Assembly (NCBI RefSeq): GCF_001540865.1 | Contig: NC_033623.1 | Coordinates: 2,427,067 to 2,491,066, forward strand | Direction: 5' to 3' | Length of the DNA stretch: 64,000 nucleotides | From: Ananas comosus | Taxonomy: Eukaryota > Streptophyta > Magnoliopsida > Poales > Bromeliaceae | Part shown: positions 36,228 through 51,200 of the stretch, piece after piece | Layout of the letters: every line of letters starts with the position of its first letter | How positions within the stretch are numbered: the stretch's first letter is position 1 | Position numbers and translations under genes: made by a program | The notes under the pieces: model-generated | Told to the model about the DNA's origin: nothing | What the model saw: the letters and a program-made list of their open reading frames with translations, nothing else | The model's database searches: none

Positions 36228-39200
36228 ATGGTGATCTCTCACTCTCTCCCCTCTCCCCCCAATCCCCCTCCAAAACCCTAATATGCTCCTCCCCTTTTCG
36301 CTCCCATGGAGATCAAAACCCTAGTTTGTCGTTTTCCGCCCTTTTCTTTTCGACATCAAAACCCTAACGCGCCTCTCTTCCTCCCCAGGATTACCTCAGA
36401 ACCGTCGTTCCCTCGCAGCTCACCGCCGAGCGCGGGTCCAATCTCGTCGTCATCAATCCAGGTTCCAAACCCTAACTTTTTCTTCATAATTTGTATCGAA
36501 AGAACGATCTAAAGGCTCTTTTTTTTTTTTTTTTTTGCATATACTGTTGATTCGAGCTAGTTTGTTGATTGAAATGTATCAACATTTGGCAAAGAAAAGT
36601 TATGTAGTGCTAATTTTAGCCGCAATGCTCATAAATTTTCTTGTTTCTTGCAATTTTATTTATTTATTTTTTTTAAGAGTGTCCTCCCTTACTTTTTGGT
36701 TAATCTTGTTGCGTGGAAGGTTCGGCGAATGTAAGGATAGGATTTGCTCATCAACAGGTGCCGTTCAATGTACCGCATTGCGTTGCTTGGCATCTGAAGG
36801 GTCAGGATGAGGGGCCAAGAAGAACTGTACAGGACCAGGTAATCAAATACGGTGAAATTAATAGAACTTTAAGCCTCGATTTTGTTTAATTCTATTAGGT
36901 TTTATCTGTAAAATTTGTTCTTTCTTATTTTTGTTCCCTAATGATTGACCTTAGATGCTTAATACTCAAGCTACTGCAACTCAAACGAGGGAGCGCGAGA
37001 AGGCATATGACATTGTATGGAAGAAAGCTATAATATTTCTTTTTGACTTGACTTTCAGACCACAGGAAACTCTATTTCAGAAAAAAATGACTCTTGCATT
37101 TTATTTCTAGATTGCGTCTCTATTGAAGATCCCTTTTCTTGATGAAGAAGCAGCAAGCAACTCATTCCCCCGTAAGGTATGATCTTCCAAATTATTTGAG
37201 TCAATTAGTCAACATTGATATTTAACTTCCCAAACTTTAAGCGTGAACTGGAGGTGTTTAGATTGCATAAGCTTGCCTATGTTCATTATAGCTTGGACGT
37301 GTTGAGGGTTATGCTCCACATCAGAGTAGAAGTGATACTACTTTCGCTTGGACGAATGTGATGGAGAAGAATCCTAAGTTATCAGTAGCAATAGGTACTG
37401 TAAAACCATTTTTTCGGTCATATCTGTTCAATGAGATTTTTTTTTTCCCTCTCCTTTTGTCTAATTCCTTGATTTTTATTATGCCATCTCCATAGTTGCC
37501 TTGCATTGTTGCTTCTAATTTGTTGATTGTTGGAAAAGGCTGATTATTTACCTCACACGAATGATTGTTATTCATGCTTCCTCTGGTAATGCTTATCTTT
37601 GTTTGAATGGTGGTATTTTGGTGGTGTTTTCGTTCTGAAGCAATGTACTTTTGGTGATCCAACTCTAATTTGAATTTTTAATTTTGGTGATTGCTGCCAG
37701 TAATTGCTAAATTAGCATTATATTTCGTTTGTGGGTTTATGTTGCTAATCATCTAATTGATCTCTCAGAAAGGTCAGAACACAATGCTGGTGAAAAGGAT
37801 TCCCTGGATAGTGCAGGAACTCGTGGTAAAGGTCCTCATACTGACGAATGCAAGTTTAAGGAATTTATAATGGGAGAAGAAGCTCTGAAAATCCCCCCTA
37901 CTGCACCATACTGCGTGAGGCGTCCCCTGAGGCGAGGCCACTTTAATATTTCTCACCATTACTCTTCACAACAGGTATGCTTGCATCTGACTGCAAAGTG
38001 CATATATATGATTTACTTCACTATGTACTTCACCTACCTTTGGCAAATTGATGGTCTAAAAAGGGTAGCTTATGATTATGTTGTTGGACTTTGTATTTAG
38101 TTGGGGATGCTTTTTTCTTCTTTTTTTTTTTTCCTTCGACAGTACAACATAATAATAGTTTCCGAATGTGTTCAAAGTTTGCATTCCTGACTTTGTTACA
38201 AACATAGTAATGTGTAGCAAGTGTTTTCTGAACTGGGTTTCAAACTGGAGAAGGGCAAACGTGAAAGGTCAATGGTTCAACTGGGATCCAAATGGTGATT
38301 GGATGCTTCAACAGAAAAATAACAATTAATTACAATAAAATGAGGACATCCACAATATTTTTTCTTTTAAAAAAAATTATAAGTCAAGTTAAATATAGTG
38401 GTTTGCAAATAGTACTGCATTGCACTATTAGAAGGTAACAAACAGAAAGGTCAAAAAAAAGAAGAAATTGGTTTCAGCTTAGATAAAATGTATGTTAATC
38501 AACTGTTGAAGCATGTAAGTGGAAAAGATATATGATCTAGTATGTCGTGTTAGCTTTTAACCAATATTCCAAAAGGTGGTATGTGGTATATATGCGGTTA
38601 CATACTGCATAGTGCATGTGCGGTATGTCGGCACATGCATACGCATATACAGTCCATCTATTAAAATATTAATAAAATATTTATAGGCATTAAACATATA
38701 TATAAATGCTTCCTAACAAAGCTAAATAACAAAAATACCACTCGGTAATTCGCAAATTAAAATAAGTAATTTCAAGTAAAGGACCTCATACGCACACATA
38801 TATCACTAAAATAACAAATAGCAATTTACTTTTAATTATTAAATAGAATAATAAATAGGATTTCAATGCAAAATTATTAAAAATGTCAAACAAGCATCAA
38901 TGTTCTGTAAAGTAGTATGCTAAACTTTTACGAAGAACAATAACTTTTTGAATAAATTGTCATTTGCATTACTTGATATGTCCAACACTTACTATAATAA
39001 CATCTAACATACTACAAAATTATGCATTAGCATTTAAACATATGTATTAGATACATTTGGAATAATACCCACTAAAATAAGACGAGAGATAGTTAGGTTA
39101 TATTTATATAGAGATAATTGCATTTATATGCATTATTATCAATTAAACTTCTATGAAAATAGTCATACATATATGTATAATTATTAATCAGACAGTCCCA

Positions 39201-42200
39201 TTCAATATTATATTTTAATCCCACCTTAAAGAAAAACTTTGCCGCATCTGCTGCTGCATATGCGACCGCTTGCTGCATATGGGGCCGCATATGAGCCGCA
39301 TATGCGGTCCGACCGCATACTGCACCGATATTACATATGCGATGCTGGTCCGAATGGCATATGCAGCTGCATTAACCACTTTTTGGACCATTGCTTTTAA
39401 CAACTTTGACTCTTTATATTAAAGAATGGAAGGAAAGGGCATCTGAAATAGTTCATGCAACTATGTGATAAAAAAAACTATGCCCGTTACATTATACAGA
39501 AATTACTTTAGGTCTAGATTTATATGTTTCAGAAATAAAGATGAAATTTGGTTGGTTTTCTTGGGGTTGTACCTGGTTTTCAGGTTTTGTGGTTCAATCA
39601 ACAGGTCCTCTAGTTTTGGGTGGTTTAAAGCTGAAATTGATATTTGGCACGCAAAGTCCCAGAAGTACTATGCAGCGGGCATCTGATAATGACTTGCCGA
39701 CGTCCTTTTCGGCGTTGGACTTGAGATCTGAAACTCCCAACATGTTCTACACCAAAGTTTTAAGTGCCCGTCGGTACGGGCCGTATCCACCGTGCCGTAC
39801 CGTGCCAACAAGATACCGGCACGATACAGACCCCGTGCCGATATCACAGTTCAAAACTCTCTGTTCTTTAAATTAGTAAGTAATTTCCACAATAAAGTTC
39901 AAAAGATGTGATAAAAAGACATAATAAATAGTTAGAATATTTTGTTGCTAAAGAAAATAAATATTTTATGCTATTATGTGTCGGCACACAAGAATATTTT
40001 TGACCGGCAGGCATCGGCACGGCTCGGCACGCACCGTGCCGGTAAGTTTCCGGCACGACCCCGTGCCACGGCACTTAAATCCTTGTTCTACACGATTCTT
40101 AGTAACATCTAAAATCTTGAACTAGATGTCTGACACTTTTGAGTATTTTTATTTTATTGAACCGACATTAGGTCAACTTGCTTTTTAACCTAGTCCACTG
40201 TTTGGTCCGTTTTGGTTTTCAGATGATTGGCAGTGTGCTCAAGTAGTAGTAATGAGTTAATCAAGTTTTGCTCTTCTTGGGCTTTTTAAATTCATGGTTC
40301 TGAAGCTTTAGTCTTGTAACAGAAGGCTGCAACAAATGTAAATTGCCAGGACTGATGTCCATTTACGAGCAAATGTAATGTTCTATAGCACATAAGGCTT
40401 CGTTTGGGATTGCAGAAAATTGCATTGCGTGCGGTGAGATACTATGAAGAAAAAATAGTTTGTTTGTAACTATAAATAATATTACATTGTGCATATCATA
40501 ATGAGTTGGTTAAGAATTAATTTCTGCTGTCCCACCCAAAAACAAAGAAGCATATCTCTATATGCTTTCACCCCAAGCTCCTTTTTGCCCAAAGCGTTAG
40601 TTACCGATAGATACCAAATGGGCCCTAAGAATGAATGATGCTAAAAGTAGAGATTTAAGTTTTATAAGTTATTCAAATATCATGTAAAGTTAGTTTTAAC
40701 TTATGTCTATTCATGGGAATTTTGTGATTAAACGATGGGACATATGGGTAGAAAGATTGATTGTGATTAAAGCCAAAAAAGGAGTAATGAAATAGTAAAT
40801 AGTAAGTACTTGACTGAATAGCTACTTTTGATATAAGCAAGGATTCTACATGCCGCACCTTGCTGTACTATGCCGAGGTCGTGCCGGCATGTGGGACAGG
40901 ATCATGTTGATGCTGTATCAACTATGTATTTTTATTTTTATTTTTTGAGTTTAAGATATCTCTTTTAAGTTTTTTTGAGGTGAAAGGTTTTAGAAATGTT
41001 CTCCGTACTCGAAATATATAGTTCTTGTCCATCTACTACCATATATTGCAATTAGTGACTTCAACTGCATAATGACACCAACTTTTAGTGAAAAAAAAAT
41101 ACAAATAATATCTCCCTAAATATTTTTTATCATTTTAGATTGTAGTGAATTTACCTGTTGTAATGTTTTTCTATAAATTTTAACCTAATTATAACTTCAA
41201 TTTTGTATTCATGTACATACTTTCATAATATATGTAAAATGATTTTTTTAGTTATCAAGATCTTTATGACTCTACTTTTACTATTTTTTGTGAGATATAA
41301 CATCTGAGCCATTTTATTGCTATTAGAGATATTAAAACAATCTAAAAAGCTATTTTTTCATGAAAATTTAATTTAAAAATGCGTTCCAATGCTTCCCGGT
41401 TTTCTAGTAGCGTGCCACTAGAACAGGGGCGGCACACCAACGTTGGCACGATCCATGCCGCCGTGCCATGCTGCTGGTACAACGGCACATGTTGTGCTGG
41501 TGGCACAAGGAATCCTTGGATATGAGAGAGTTGAGGGACGGTAATGGGAAGGAGAAATGGCTAATGTAACATCACCAACTAGCTATTATAAAATTATAAT
41601 TGGCACGCCCTGTGCCGCCGTGCCGTGCCGTCCCGTGCTGCTGGTAGAGCAGCACATGTCGTGCTGGTGGCACAAGGAATCCTTGGATATAAGAGAGTTG
41701 AGGGAGGGTAAAATGAAATGGCTACTGTAACATCACCAACGAGTAATTCTTTTTAAAAAGCTAATTATTACTGTGTGTCCGTAAGATCTATAATGCAGGA
41801 AGATATTGCTTTGTCTTGCAGGTTTGTGAAGATCTCTCTGCTATTTGGAACTGGATATTGGTCGAAAAATTGAAAATTCAACTGGCTGACAGAAATTTGT
41901 ATTCTGCTATTCTTGTTTTGCCAGAGACATTTGATAGCCGTGGTACAATATCTGAAATCTTGAGCATCATTTTTCTTCATGTTGTATACCCTTTATGTTA
42001 CTTTATTTGAAGTTTTTTGTTTAATGTTAAATTTCAATCTTTCTCATTTTTCTTCTGTTTATAATTTTACATTTGGTATGTTACTGATATGAATGCAAAG
42101 TCCATTAGTCAAAAGTGAAAGCTTATAGTTCTTGAAGATCTTCTGGTTGGGGAAACTTCACCAGAGGATCAGCATACTGAAGTATTAGTTTATATTTATC

Positions 42201-45200
42201 CGTTTATGTCTCAATGAAGTTTGATATCTGATATGTCAATGGCTAGAAGACATGTTTGACGGATCCACTTTGTTTTCCTTTGTTGATTTTTAGACTGTTT
42301 TGGTCTTGGTCAACAGTTGACTTTTTAAAGGTTGTTTGCTCTTTGGTTTGGGCTGAAGTGGCGGAGAATGCCAAATTCCTCCCTTCTACTTTACTGGGCT
42401 TCCTTCACAAATGCTCAATAGTAGTAATTTATGCTTTAAGTGGATAGATTTTCTCGTGTATCAATGAATGAAAGAAATATTAAACATTATCAATATCAAT
42501 ATACATACTGTTATATTAGCAGGTTGGTACGTATAACAGTATATTAATATCATATAGATTAACTTGTTTTTTTTGTCCTTGTCAATTGACGATTTTGCTA
42601 TGATTTATGCTATACAGTGTAATGAAATCCTGTCAGTAAGGATTTTGGACCAAAGTAGATTGGTATGAATTATGATCTTATGTGGATCTCAGTGCTTATT
42701 ATACCTACATTGCTTCTTTCAATTGTGAGACATTTTCAATATCGAGGCACTTTTTCACTAATATACTGTGCATTTCTGGGTAAGGTATCCGCATTGTGTT
42801 TATTGCTTACTGAAGGGCTGCAAATACTTAGTGTTTTAACTCGAGTACCTCCTAATCTAGAAAGTCAAACATATTTTCAACATATTCAAGATTTTAATTA
42901 TATTCTGACAGAAATCAAGGAAATGCTCTCTATCGTGTTGCGTGATTTAAGGTTCAGCACAGCAGTAGTACATCAGGTACGCGATCCCTGTACTCCTTTA
43001 ACTCAATCATTCACATGACTGTACTTTCTAATCAGTCCTAAGAAATTACTTTTAAGACATCTATGGGTGTAAAATATTCTAGAATGCAAATCTAGAAAGA
43101 TTATTTTTGTTCTTTGTATTTAAACTGCCAGCTTTTAATGTTCTATTTGGTACGCAAGTTGAAATAGATATGCCATACTAAGATATGTGTGCAAATAATC
43201 AAATTTGAGGGGCAAGTAGTACTATTCAATCCCTTTGAATTGGGAAGGAAACATGGTTACTTTGAATGCTTTACTTCAAGAACAAAAGGCAAGTACATAC
43301 TACGTACCATTGAGCCTTATAATGTATTTATTGCACATAACCATGCCATCTCTGACTATGTTTTCACTGCATCCAAATTACTGGAATATATTATTTACTG
43401 AGACACAAGAACTCCAGAATCACTAGACCCATATCAGTGGAGGAGACAAGATAGATGGAGATATGAAAAAGGGCTTTGTTTGCAAATAGCCCCCTGATAA
43501 AATTTTATTTTAAAATTGGTCCTGTTAAAAATTTATTTGCAAAAATGGACCTGCCCCTGCCACGCAAGCGCCACGTCAGCGCCACGCGGGCGGGGCAGGA
43601 GTTTAAGTTGAACACGGTGAATGGTTCACCGTGTCCAATATGATATTTGTATTGGACACGGTGAACCATTCACCGTGTTCAACTTAAACTCCTGCCCCGC
43701 CCGCGTGGCGCTGACGTGGCGCTTGCGTGGCAGGGGCAGGACCATTTTTGCAAATAAATTTTTGACAGGGCCAATTTTAAAATAAAATTTTGTGAAGGGA
43801 CTATTTGCAAAAAAAGCCCTATGAAAAACTATATTGAGAAGAGTATAGTTAAGATGGGAGTGATGGATCTTGAGTTTTCAGTTTATGTTCCACCAAAATT
43901 TATGTTTGCATTATGATTTAGGTGTAGGTCATGAGCCAAATCATGGGGAGAAGTATTTTAGAGAGTGAATATAATTGCAATGACTGTGACATTGGCTTTT
44001 GTGTAGGAAGAGTAAATGAAAAGGAGCTGAAGATGGGTGAATTGGGACTTATTTAATTGTCCAGTAATGAGTTGGAGAAGTATTCACATATTTTGTTTTC
44101 CCGTAAGTTGAATGTTTAGTAGAGCTGACGAGATGGGAGTGATGGATCTTGAGTTATCAGTTTAAGTTCAACCAAAATTTATGTTTGCATTATGATTTAG
44201 GGGTCATGAGCCAAATCGTGGGGAGAAGTATTTTAGAGAGTGAATATGATTGCAATGACTGTGACTTTGGCTTTTGTGTAGGAAGAGTAAATGAAAAGCA
44301 GCTGAAGATGGGAAAGTGGGACCTTATTTAATTGTCCGGTAATGACTTGGAGAAGTATTTTTCCACATTTTGTTATCCCGTAAGTTGAATGGTCAGCAGA
44401 GTTGAGGATGATTGAATTGGATGCATAACTTGATAGACGGGGAAAAATAAAGGAGGCTCTGTTGAAAAGCACCTTAGTTATGTGTTTCATTGCTTAGATT
44501 GCTCTAGTAACTAAACAGATGTTAATGTTGTTTTAATGCTTACTGTGGAATTCCATCTTCTCCCTCCACTATAATCTTTGTATTTTGAAGTACTATTCGT
44601 TTTCTTTCAATGGAAAAGAAAGCTATTATAAACAATTTGATAATAAAAAGCTAAAAAAATGTCCATAACATGCCAGCGGTAAGTACTTTGTCAGCTTATG
44701 ACTAGCTTATCTCTCTGTCGCAGAATTGCAAAAATTGTTAAGCACTATGACCATTATATCTGTATCAAACACTTACAGTTGAAACATTCTACTTGCAAAT
44801 ATATTGAATTCATTTGTGCAAAATAAAAATGTTATATTTGGAATATGTTTTAATGTTTTGAAGAACAGTACTAGAACACTTGAAAAATAATCTTTCTCAA
44901 TGCATAGTGAACCATGACTGTGCATTAACTGTCAAAAATTGACCAAAATGCATCAGTTTGGTTAGAGATTTAAGTTTTTTTCAAATGATAAAAGCCCTAA
45001 CATGGACCTTCTAAAAATGCACTGGAGTAACTTTACTTTTTCTTGGCCTACTTAATACATGTCATCTAATTATCATTGAACAAATACATGATAAGCATGT
45101 GTAGCATCTCAAAAAAGGAGGGTTGCCATCCCTTTTAGGTTAGCTTTGCATCCAATAATTTCTACTTTTTTAGAACATTTACACTTTTAACTTCGACATT

Positions 45201-48200
45201 CTGATTAATTTTTTATTGATATAGCTACTATAAGACTCTTACTGGTTTTTAGTCTATAGAAAGGGCCCTGGTCAATCTTTCTTGTATTTTAACTCTCAAC
45301 AAGAATCTCATATAATTTGATGTCATTTTGCTGGGAGTATTATATTTTTCTGCCGAAGATGCTAAGATTCTTTCTCATGATGTTGAATTTAAACCAATTT
45401 ATCTTTCAGGAAGGTCTTGCTGCTGCATTTGGTAATGGATTATCCACGGCATGTGTTGTGAACATTGGCGCTCAGGTTACATCTGTAATATGCATTGAGG
45501 TAGGGTTCCTAGTTTGAACTGAAGTTTCAATTTCATAATTTTTTATCTTATCATCATAAAGATGGCAGTTTGAATCAGTTACAAATGGAAATAGTACATG
45601 CTGTGTTTGCCTTAAATTGATGTTTATTCTAATGTTCAGGACGGGGTGGCTTTGCCTTCTACAAATGTCAATCTGCCATATGGTGGAGAGGTACTTGATT
45701 ACTCTTGCTTTTCACCTCCTTTGTTTTGTACTACTCATTCTGAGAGTTTTTTCTCCTTTGTTTTGTACTAATTCTGAGAGTTTTTTTTTTAACGTTTACT
45801 ACATATTATTTTCTGTTAGACTAGTTAATGACATAGTGAAACTTTTAACTAGGATGAAATTTGAAGGATCGTACTTTTATCCATATTTACTATATTTCAA
45901 CGGACCAAATCCTGGTCAGCTCAGCTCATCGATAGTCAGACTTCACTCCATTCTAAGTCTGTTGGCCATGTGAAGTCTGAAAAGTATATGAGATCTTTCA
46001 TGTAAATATTCATTCACAAGTTAATCATGTTTTCATCTATTTCTTCTCCTAAAACAATCTTGGGCGAATCTTTTCTATTCATTTCTAACCATGTCATGTT
46101 GGGCCTCTCACTGTTTTTTATCATATCATCTGCCAGGGGGACATGCATATCTCTACCTTTCATTTGGCTGTAGCATCTCTCTTTTCATGGATGAATGCTT
46201 TCCTTTGTAATCGTAATTTTATGTAACTACAATCGACCATAAAATCCTTATCTTAGTTACACTTATTCCATGAGTGTGTTGTTTCCTACTGGTTCTACAT
46301 TTTGTTCAATAACCAATGCGACAATTCTGTGAATTTACCTGTCAGTTGGAATATTTGACCCCATATGTTTGGAATGCCTATTTTTAAGGAGGCCATAGCC
46401 TTGAATATTTTTGAATATTTGTCGACTCTTCTCCTTCTAAGCATATTGCCTTGAAAGTTGGACCTCCTTATCCGAAATTTGTCTGTATTGTTTCCAACTA
46501 TATATATTTTTTTCCTGATTTTACCTACTAAGATAAATTTTATGCAATGGAATAATCCAACGGGCATTGTTTTGGTGGACACTATTACGTTCATCAAAAA
46601 GTAACATAAAATGTGAAGGATTTAGAGTAGAGCCTTCATGTTACCTTCGGGATTAGCAATTTGCTTATTATGCCGCTACTAGTTCTCACTGTGGGTAACT
46701 ATTTCTTGATGCATTTCCTTTGTCAAGTTGATATATTGAACAAGAATTGGTCAACATTACATTGAAAAGAGGAAAAAGTGGTCTCGATACCGGCTATGTG
46801 CTCGATAATCCTCAATTAAAACCCTATATTAGAGGTATTCAACCTTGTTCGAATAACTTTATCATCATCTCTATCTGGACAGCATTTTGTCGTTGTAGTT
46901 CAAAAGGGAAACAAAGTTCTAAACTACTTTCTTGATACTTAATTTCAAGTGGCTTTAGTTCTTCAAACAATTTTGTATCCTATGGAAGTTTAATTAGGAT
47001 AAAGTTATGGCAGTGTCAGTTTACTGAGGGGTTGCTGTTAAGCCAAGGGAAAGAAATCTAAGAGCTATAATATTGTCCTGCCATAATGGGAATCTCTATT
47101 GTTTTTCGATGAGCCAAAGGTGAGTCGGTCATCTTCTTGATGAACTGCATTCAGAAATTGGATTAAATAAGTTTCTTTCATTGGGAAATGGGATTAATTT
47201 TGTGGACTGCCCACGGCTCATCAGGAAGAGTTAGTTTGTTACTTGCACAATAAATTATTGATGATAATAAGTCTGTGATTGCTGCTTACATCAGGCATCC
47301 TGTTTGACAGTCGGATGAGCATGAAATACCTACATCTGTCGATCTCTTGGTCAAACATTATGTATATGTACTAATCCACAGTCTTCTTTGCATGACTCGT
47401 TGCATAATTCTTCTTAGTTTATTTTTCTTTGTAACCTAATTATATAAAACTTCAAGCTAAATGTTTTATCTATTTCCTGTAGGACATCTCAAGATGCCTG
47501 CTATGGATTCAACAGCATCATCAAACTTGGCCGCCTGTTCATACCAATCCAATGAATAAGCCTGTTGATATGTTAATGCTCAATAAGTTAAAAGAATCAT
47601 ATTGTCAGATCAGAGTGAGTGTTGTACACCAGTGTGATTTAGATTGCGTGTCTATATGCATTTCATGTAGATTGTGATTCATGACATCTGATGGTTATTT
47701 TTCTTAGATGATCAGTTCATATCTTGTGATATTGTTTTTCATAACTGCCTTTATCATTCTTTGTCCCTTAAGAATGAGTTCTATTTTCCAACTAAACTTA
47801 TAATGATCCAACATACTAGAACTTATGCATATGCGTGCATCTATGAGCCTAAATACCTGCAAGTTTTTTTGTTAATTTTTTTTAAAAAAATTTTAGGGTG
47901 CAAAATAGAGTACACGATCTTTTTGACTGTCTATAGTCCTTTATTATAGTTCAAACCAAGATATCTGGAAATTCATTCATCTTACTGATGTGATATTTAT
48001 CTAAACCTGGTGCAGTTGAGTTAAATTTTAGGATTTGAGTAGTGGATTCGATGAATTGGTTGACTGTGTTGTTAGGTTTTCAATTTTTGCTTCGAAGCTT
48101 CAGTCGAGTTATAATGTAGTCAATTGTTTAGTCTACACTGTCTTTTAGATTGACATTCAAACTTTTGTGTTGGTTTGAACTTCTCTTTTCCTGATTTTAT

Positions 48201-51200
48201 AATTGTCATGAAATTTACTGCAAATTTTTGCTTCAAATTTATACTTTCTTCTACTTCTATTAAAATCTAGCTTTGTTATTATGCGCTGACATCTGTATAT
48301 GTTTCACAAATCTCTTTTTTTCTGTATAAGATTAACCTCCTTGTCTGGATATTTTTTGTAGGAAGGAGAATTTGATGCTGTTGCTGTAGTTAATTCGTTT
48401 GATCAAGAACATGTTGCCTCACATAAGACAAGGCTATCAGCCCTCAATGTAATGCTCCTTTATAAAACTGCACATTTTATTCTCATATTTAGCGTAATAT
48501 TCTTTCTTAAACAGTGTAAAAGTAGCATTTTGTTTGTTTGTTTATTTGTTTGTTTGTTTGTTTGGGGTCAATTTAGCATGCCTAATTTAATTACCATCCT
48601 TTAATCATGAAAAGCTAATTATGTGTGTAATTTGCTTCATTGGTCACTTGAATCGTTTGCTCTCAGGACACCAAACTTCAATTTCCTGCCATCGTTGTAC
48701 TGAATTTCAATTTCTGTTACAATTGGTTCCAGCTGTCAAGAATGTTTAACTTTCCTAACTGAATGATGATGTAGCAGCAGGCTCAGCTGCCATGTCATCT
48801 TCAGGACTATCTTACAGTGATCCTTCATGATGCAGCAAATAAGTTATGTGCTTAGAAGGATGATATTGAATCTGATTTTAGAATGGCATGTCATCTCTCC
48901 ATCAGGAAATCTTAAGGCCATCTGGAGTTGGATAGTAACAGAAAATTTTCTCTAGTTCATCAGTTTAATGACCACATCGAAATATCATTGTAAGTTCAAT
49001 ATGTAGAGGTGAATTTGGTGACACTCAGAAATATGACTGGATGATGCTCAATTGCTTATAAAGAAAGCATAAGTGTGCAATCTTTACATAGCTGTGCAAG
49101 ATATGGCACGACTCCTATAGCAGTTAAGTTTCAACGATATATAATGTATTAATTCGAGTGAAGGAAATGTTCTTCTAGCAATGCATTGATGCCAACCATG
49201 AATTAAATTATCTATATTATTATATTGCTGAAAGCAATTTAGAAATATCATGGGAGATGATTTACTGCTTCATTAATGCACACACTGCTAATGTTGATTT
49301 CTTTGCAGAAAATATTTATACTATGAATTTACTTTTTAAGTATCTTGTCATAATTCATGTAGGTTCCTCCTATGGGTCTTTTCTACCCAACACTCTTTGT
49401 CCCGGAAGAATACCCACCTCCTCCCCGCTCTTGGTGAGATGTGATTTGGCTATTGTTGTAATCTGGCAAATGGATAATTATTTAATAATCAGTCATCGTT
49501 TTCATTGTTGCCAGGTTTCAGGACAATGAGGATATGCTTGAAGAGACTTGGCATATGGAGTTCCCTAGGAGGCCTGACATGCCAGATAGCTTTTATCCCA
49601 GTGGTAATGGTGGACTTAACATGTGGGACTATCACATTTTTCCTCGGAGATTGAAGAAGGATGAGAAACTTGGCCTTGCAGAAGCAATTACAAATAGTAT
49701 TCTTTCAACAGGTAATATTTCTCCTACTATCTTTCTTTATTGTGTATTATTATCAGCTTTGACATGATTAATTCTGACTTATATTGAATTAGGGCGTATT
49801 GACCTTCAAAGGAAACTGTTCTGTAGCATACAGCTGGTGAGGTGTACAGTAGATTTGAGTATGCTTTTATATGATTCGACACATTTGAAAAGACCTTATT
49901 GATCTGTTTTGCAGATTGGTGGCGTAGCTTCGACATCTGGTCTTGTTGCAGCGGTGGAAGATAGGTTTGTACTTTTTTTTTCCTTTTTTGGATAGGAGAT
50001 AGACTAGGGAGTTCACTTTTTTTGTGAACAGGTTATGTATAGTTTTATTCATGGATATCTATGCTAGCCGTGCTGATCAGTGTGGGTTGACATGTTTTGT
50101 CCTACGGCAAGTAAAATCTTGGTTTCATTTCAGTCCAAGGATTATATTCTGATTCACTGAAAATTAATTTCGTAAGTTTTTTGTGTCATATCATTATTAA
50201 ACAGGAGAAAAATTCTTAATTGATCTTGAAAATTTCAGTTGTATCAAAAACTATATAACCACATATTGTTATAGTAGGTTTTATGCCAATCCCCTTTGCT
50301 TCTCTATGTTTAGCTTGAAATCATATACAAATGTTTATTGGTTTGACATCAGCTTAGCTGGTTTAAGTGGCGGTCAAAATTTTCCACAAATGCTTTTTCT
50401 AAAGCTTACATACTGCAGAAGACTTGGGTGATGATGATTTATTCTTTTTCGTTCTTTCTGTATCTGTAATGAACTCCTTGGTCCTGGATTCTAAGAACTT
50501 TGCTTCTTCGTTCAGGGTTTTGCATGCCATTCCTTCTACTGAAGCAATAGATACAGTTGAGGTTAGTTTCTTCCTACAAAATACTATTGCAGGAATTGAA
50601 CTGCTCTTGGGTTAATGCCTTTCTATATTGCTTGGAGATGCTTCAAAGAAAATCTTGCATTTTGCAACTGATTTGTCTTAGGTTTATTTTTACAATAGGA
50701 AATTTCACTACTAATACTGAAGGGAAAAATTTAGCGAAGCATCTTAATTTTGCATTCTCCAGCTGAAAATTACTTATGTGGCTCATACTCAACAATTTAA
50801 GAGGAAAATTTTTCATTTTGTAAGATTTGATTCTATACCTTGTGTAATTTTAAGGTGCTCTTTTGTTGAAATGCATGTAGCATTGCGGAATATCTAAGTC
50901 AAATCCTGACTTTATTATATTCATCAGTTAAAGGTAGTTGATTTTTTATGTACTTGTAATAGGTACTTCAATCAAGAAGTGATCCATCATTTGTGCCTTG
51001 GAAAGGGGGAGCAGTAAGTTATTTTATCCTCCCCATTATTTTTCTTAGTAACCTTAATGTTACCTTGGATATGCAAATGCACAATGGATCTCTTTTTATG
51101 GTGTTTATGTCGGCATGTTTTTGAAATTCTTGAATAAATTTTGCACTACCTTGAGTAAATACTTATGCTACATTGATCTTATTACTTGGAAATGGAGAAA

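Noticed and set aside
44149..44331. 60-codon frame in ARP9 intron 9
   Set aside because: Falls in a non-coding tandem duplication and lacks an intact counterpart in the first copy.
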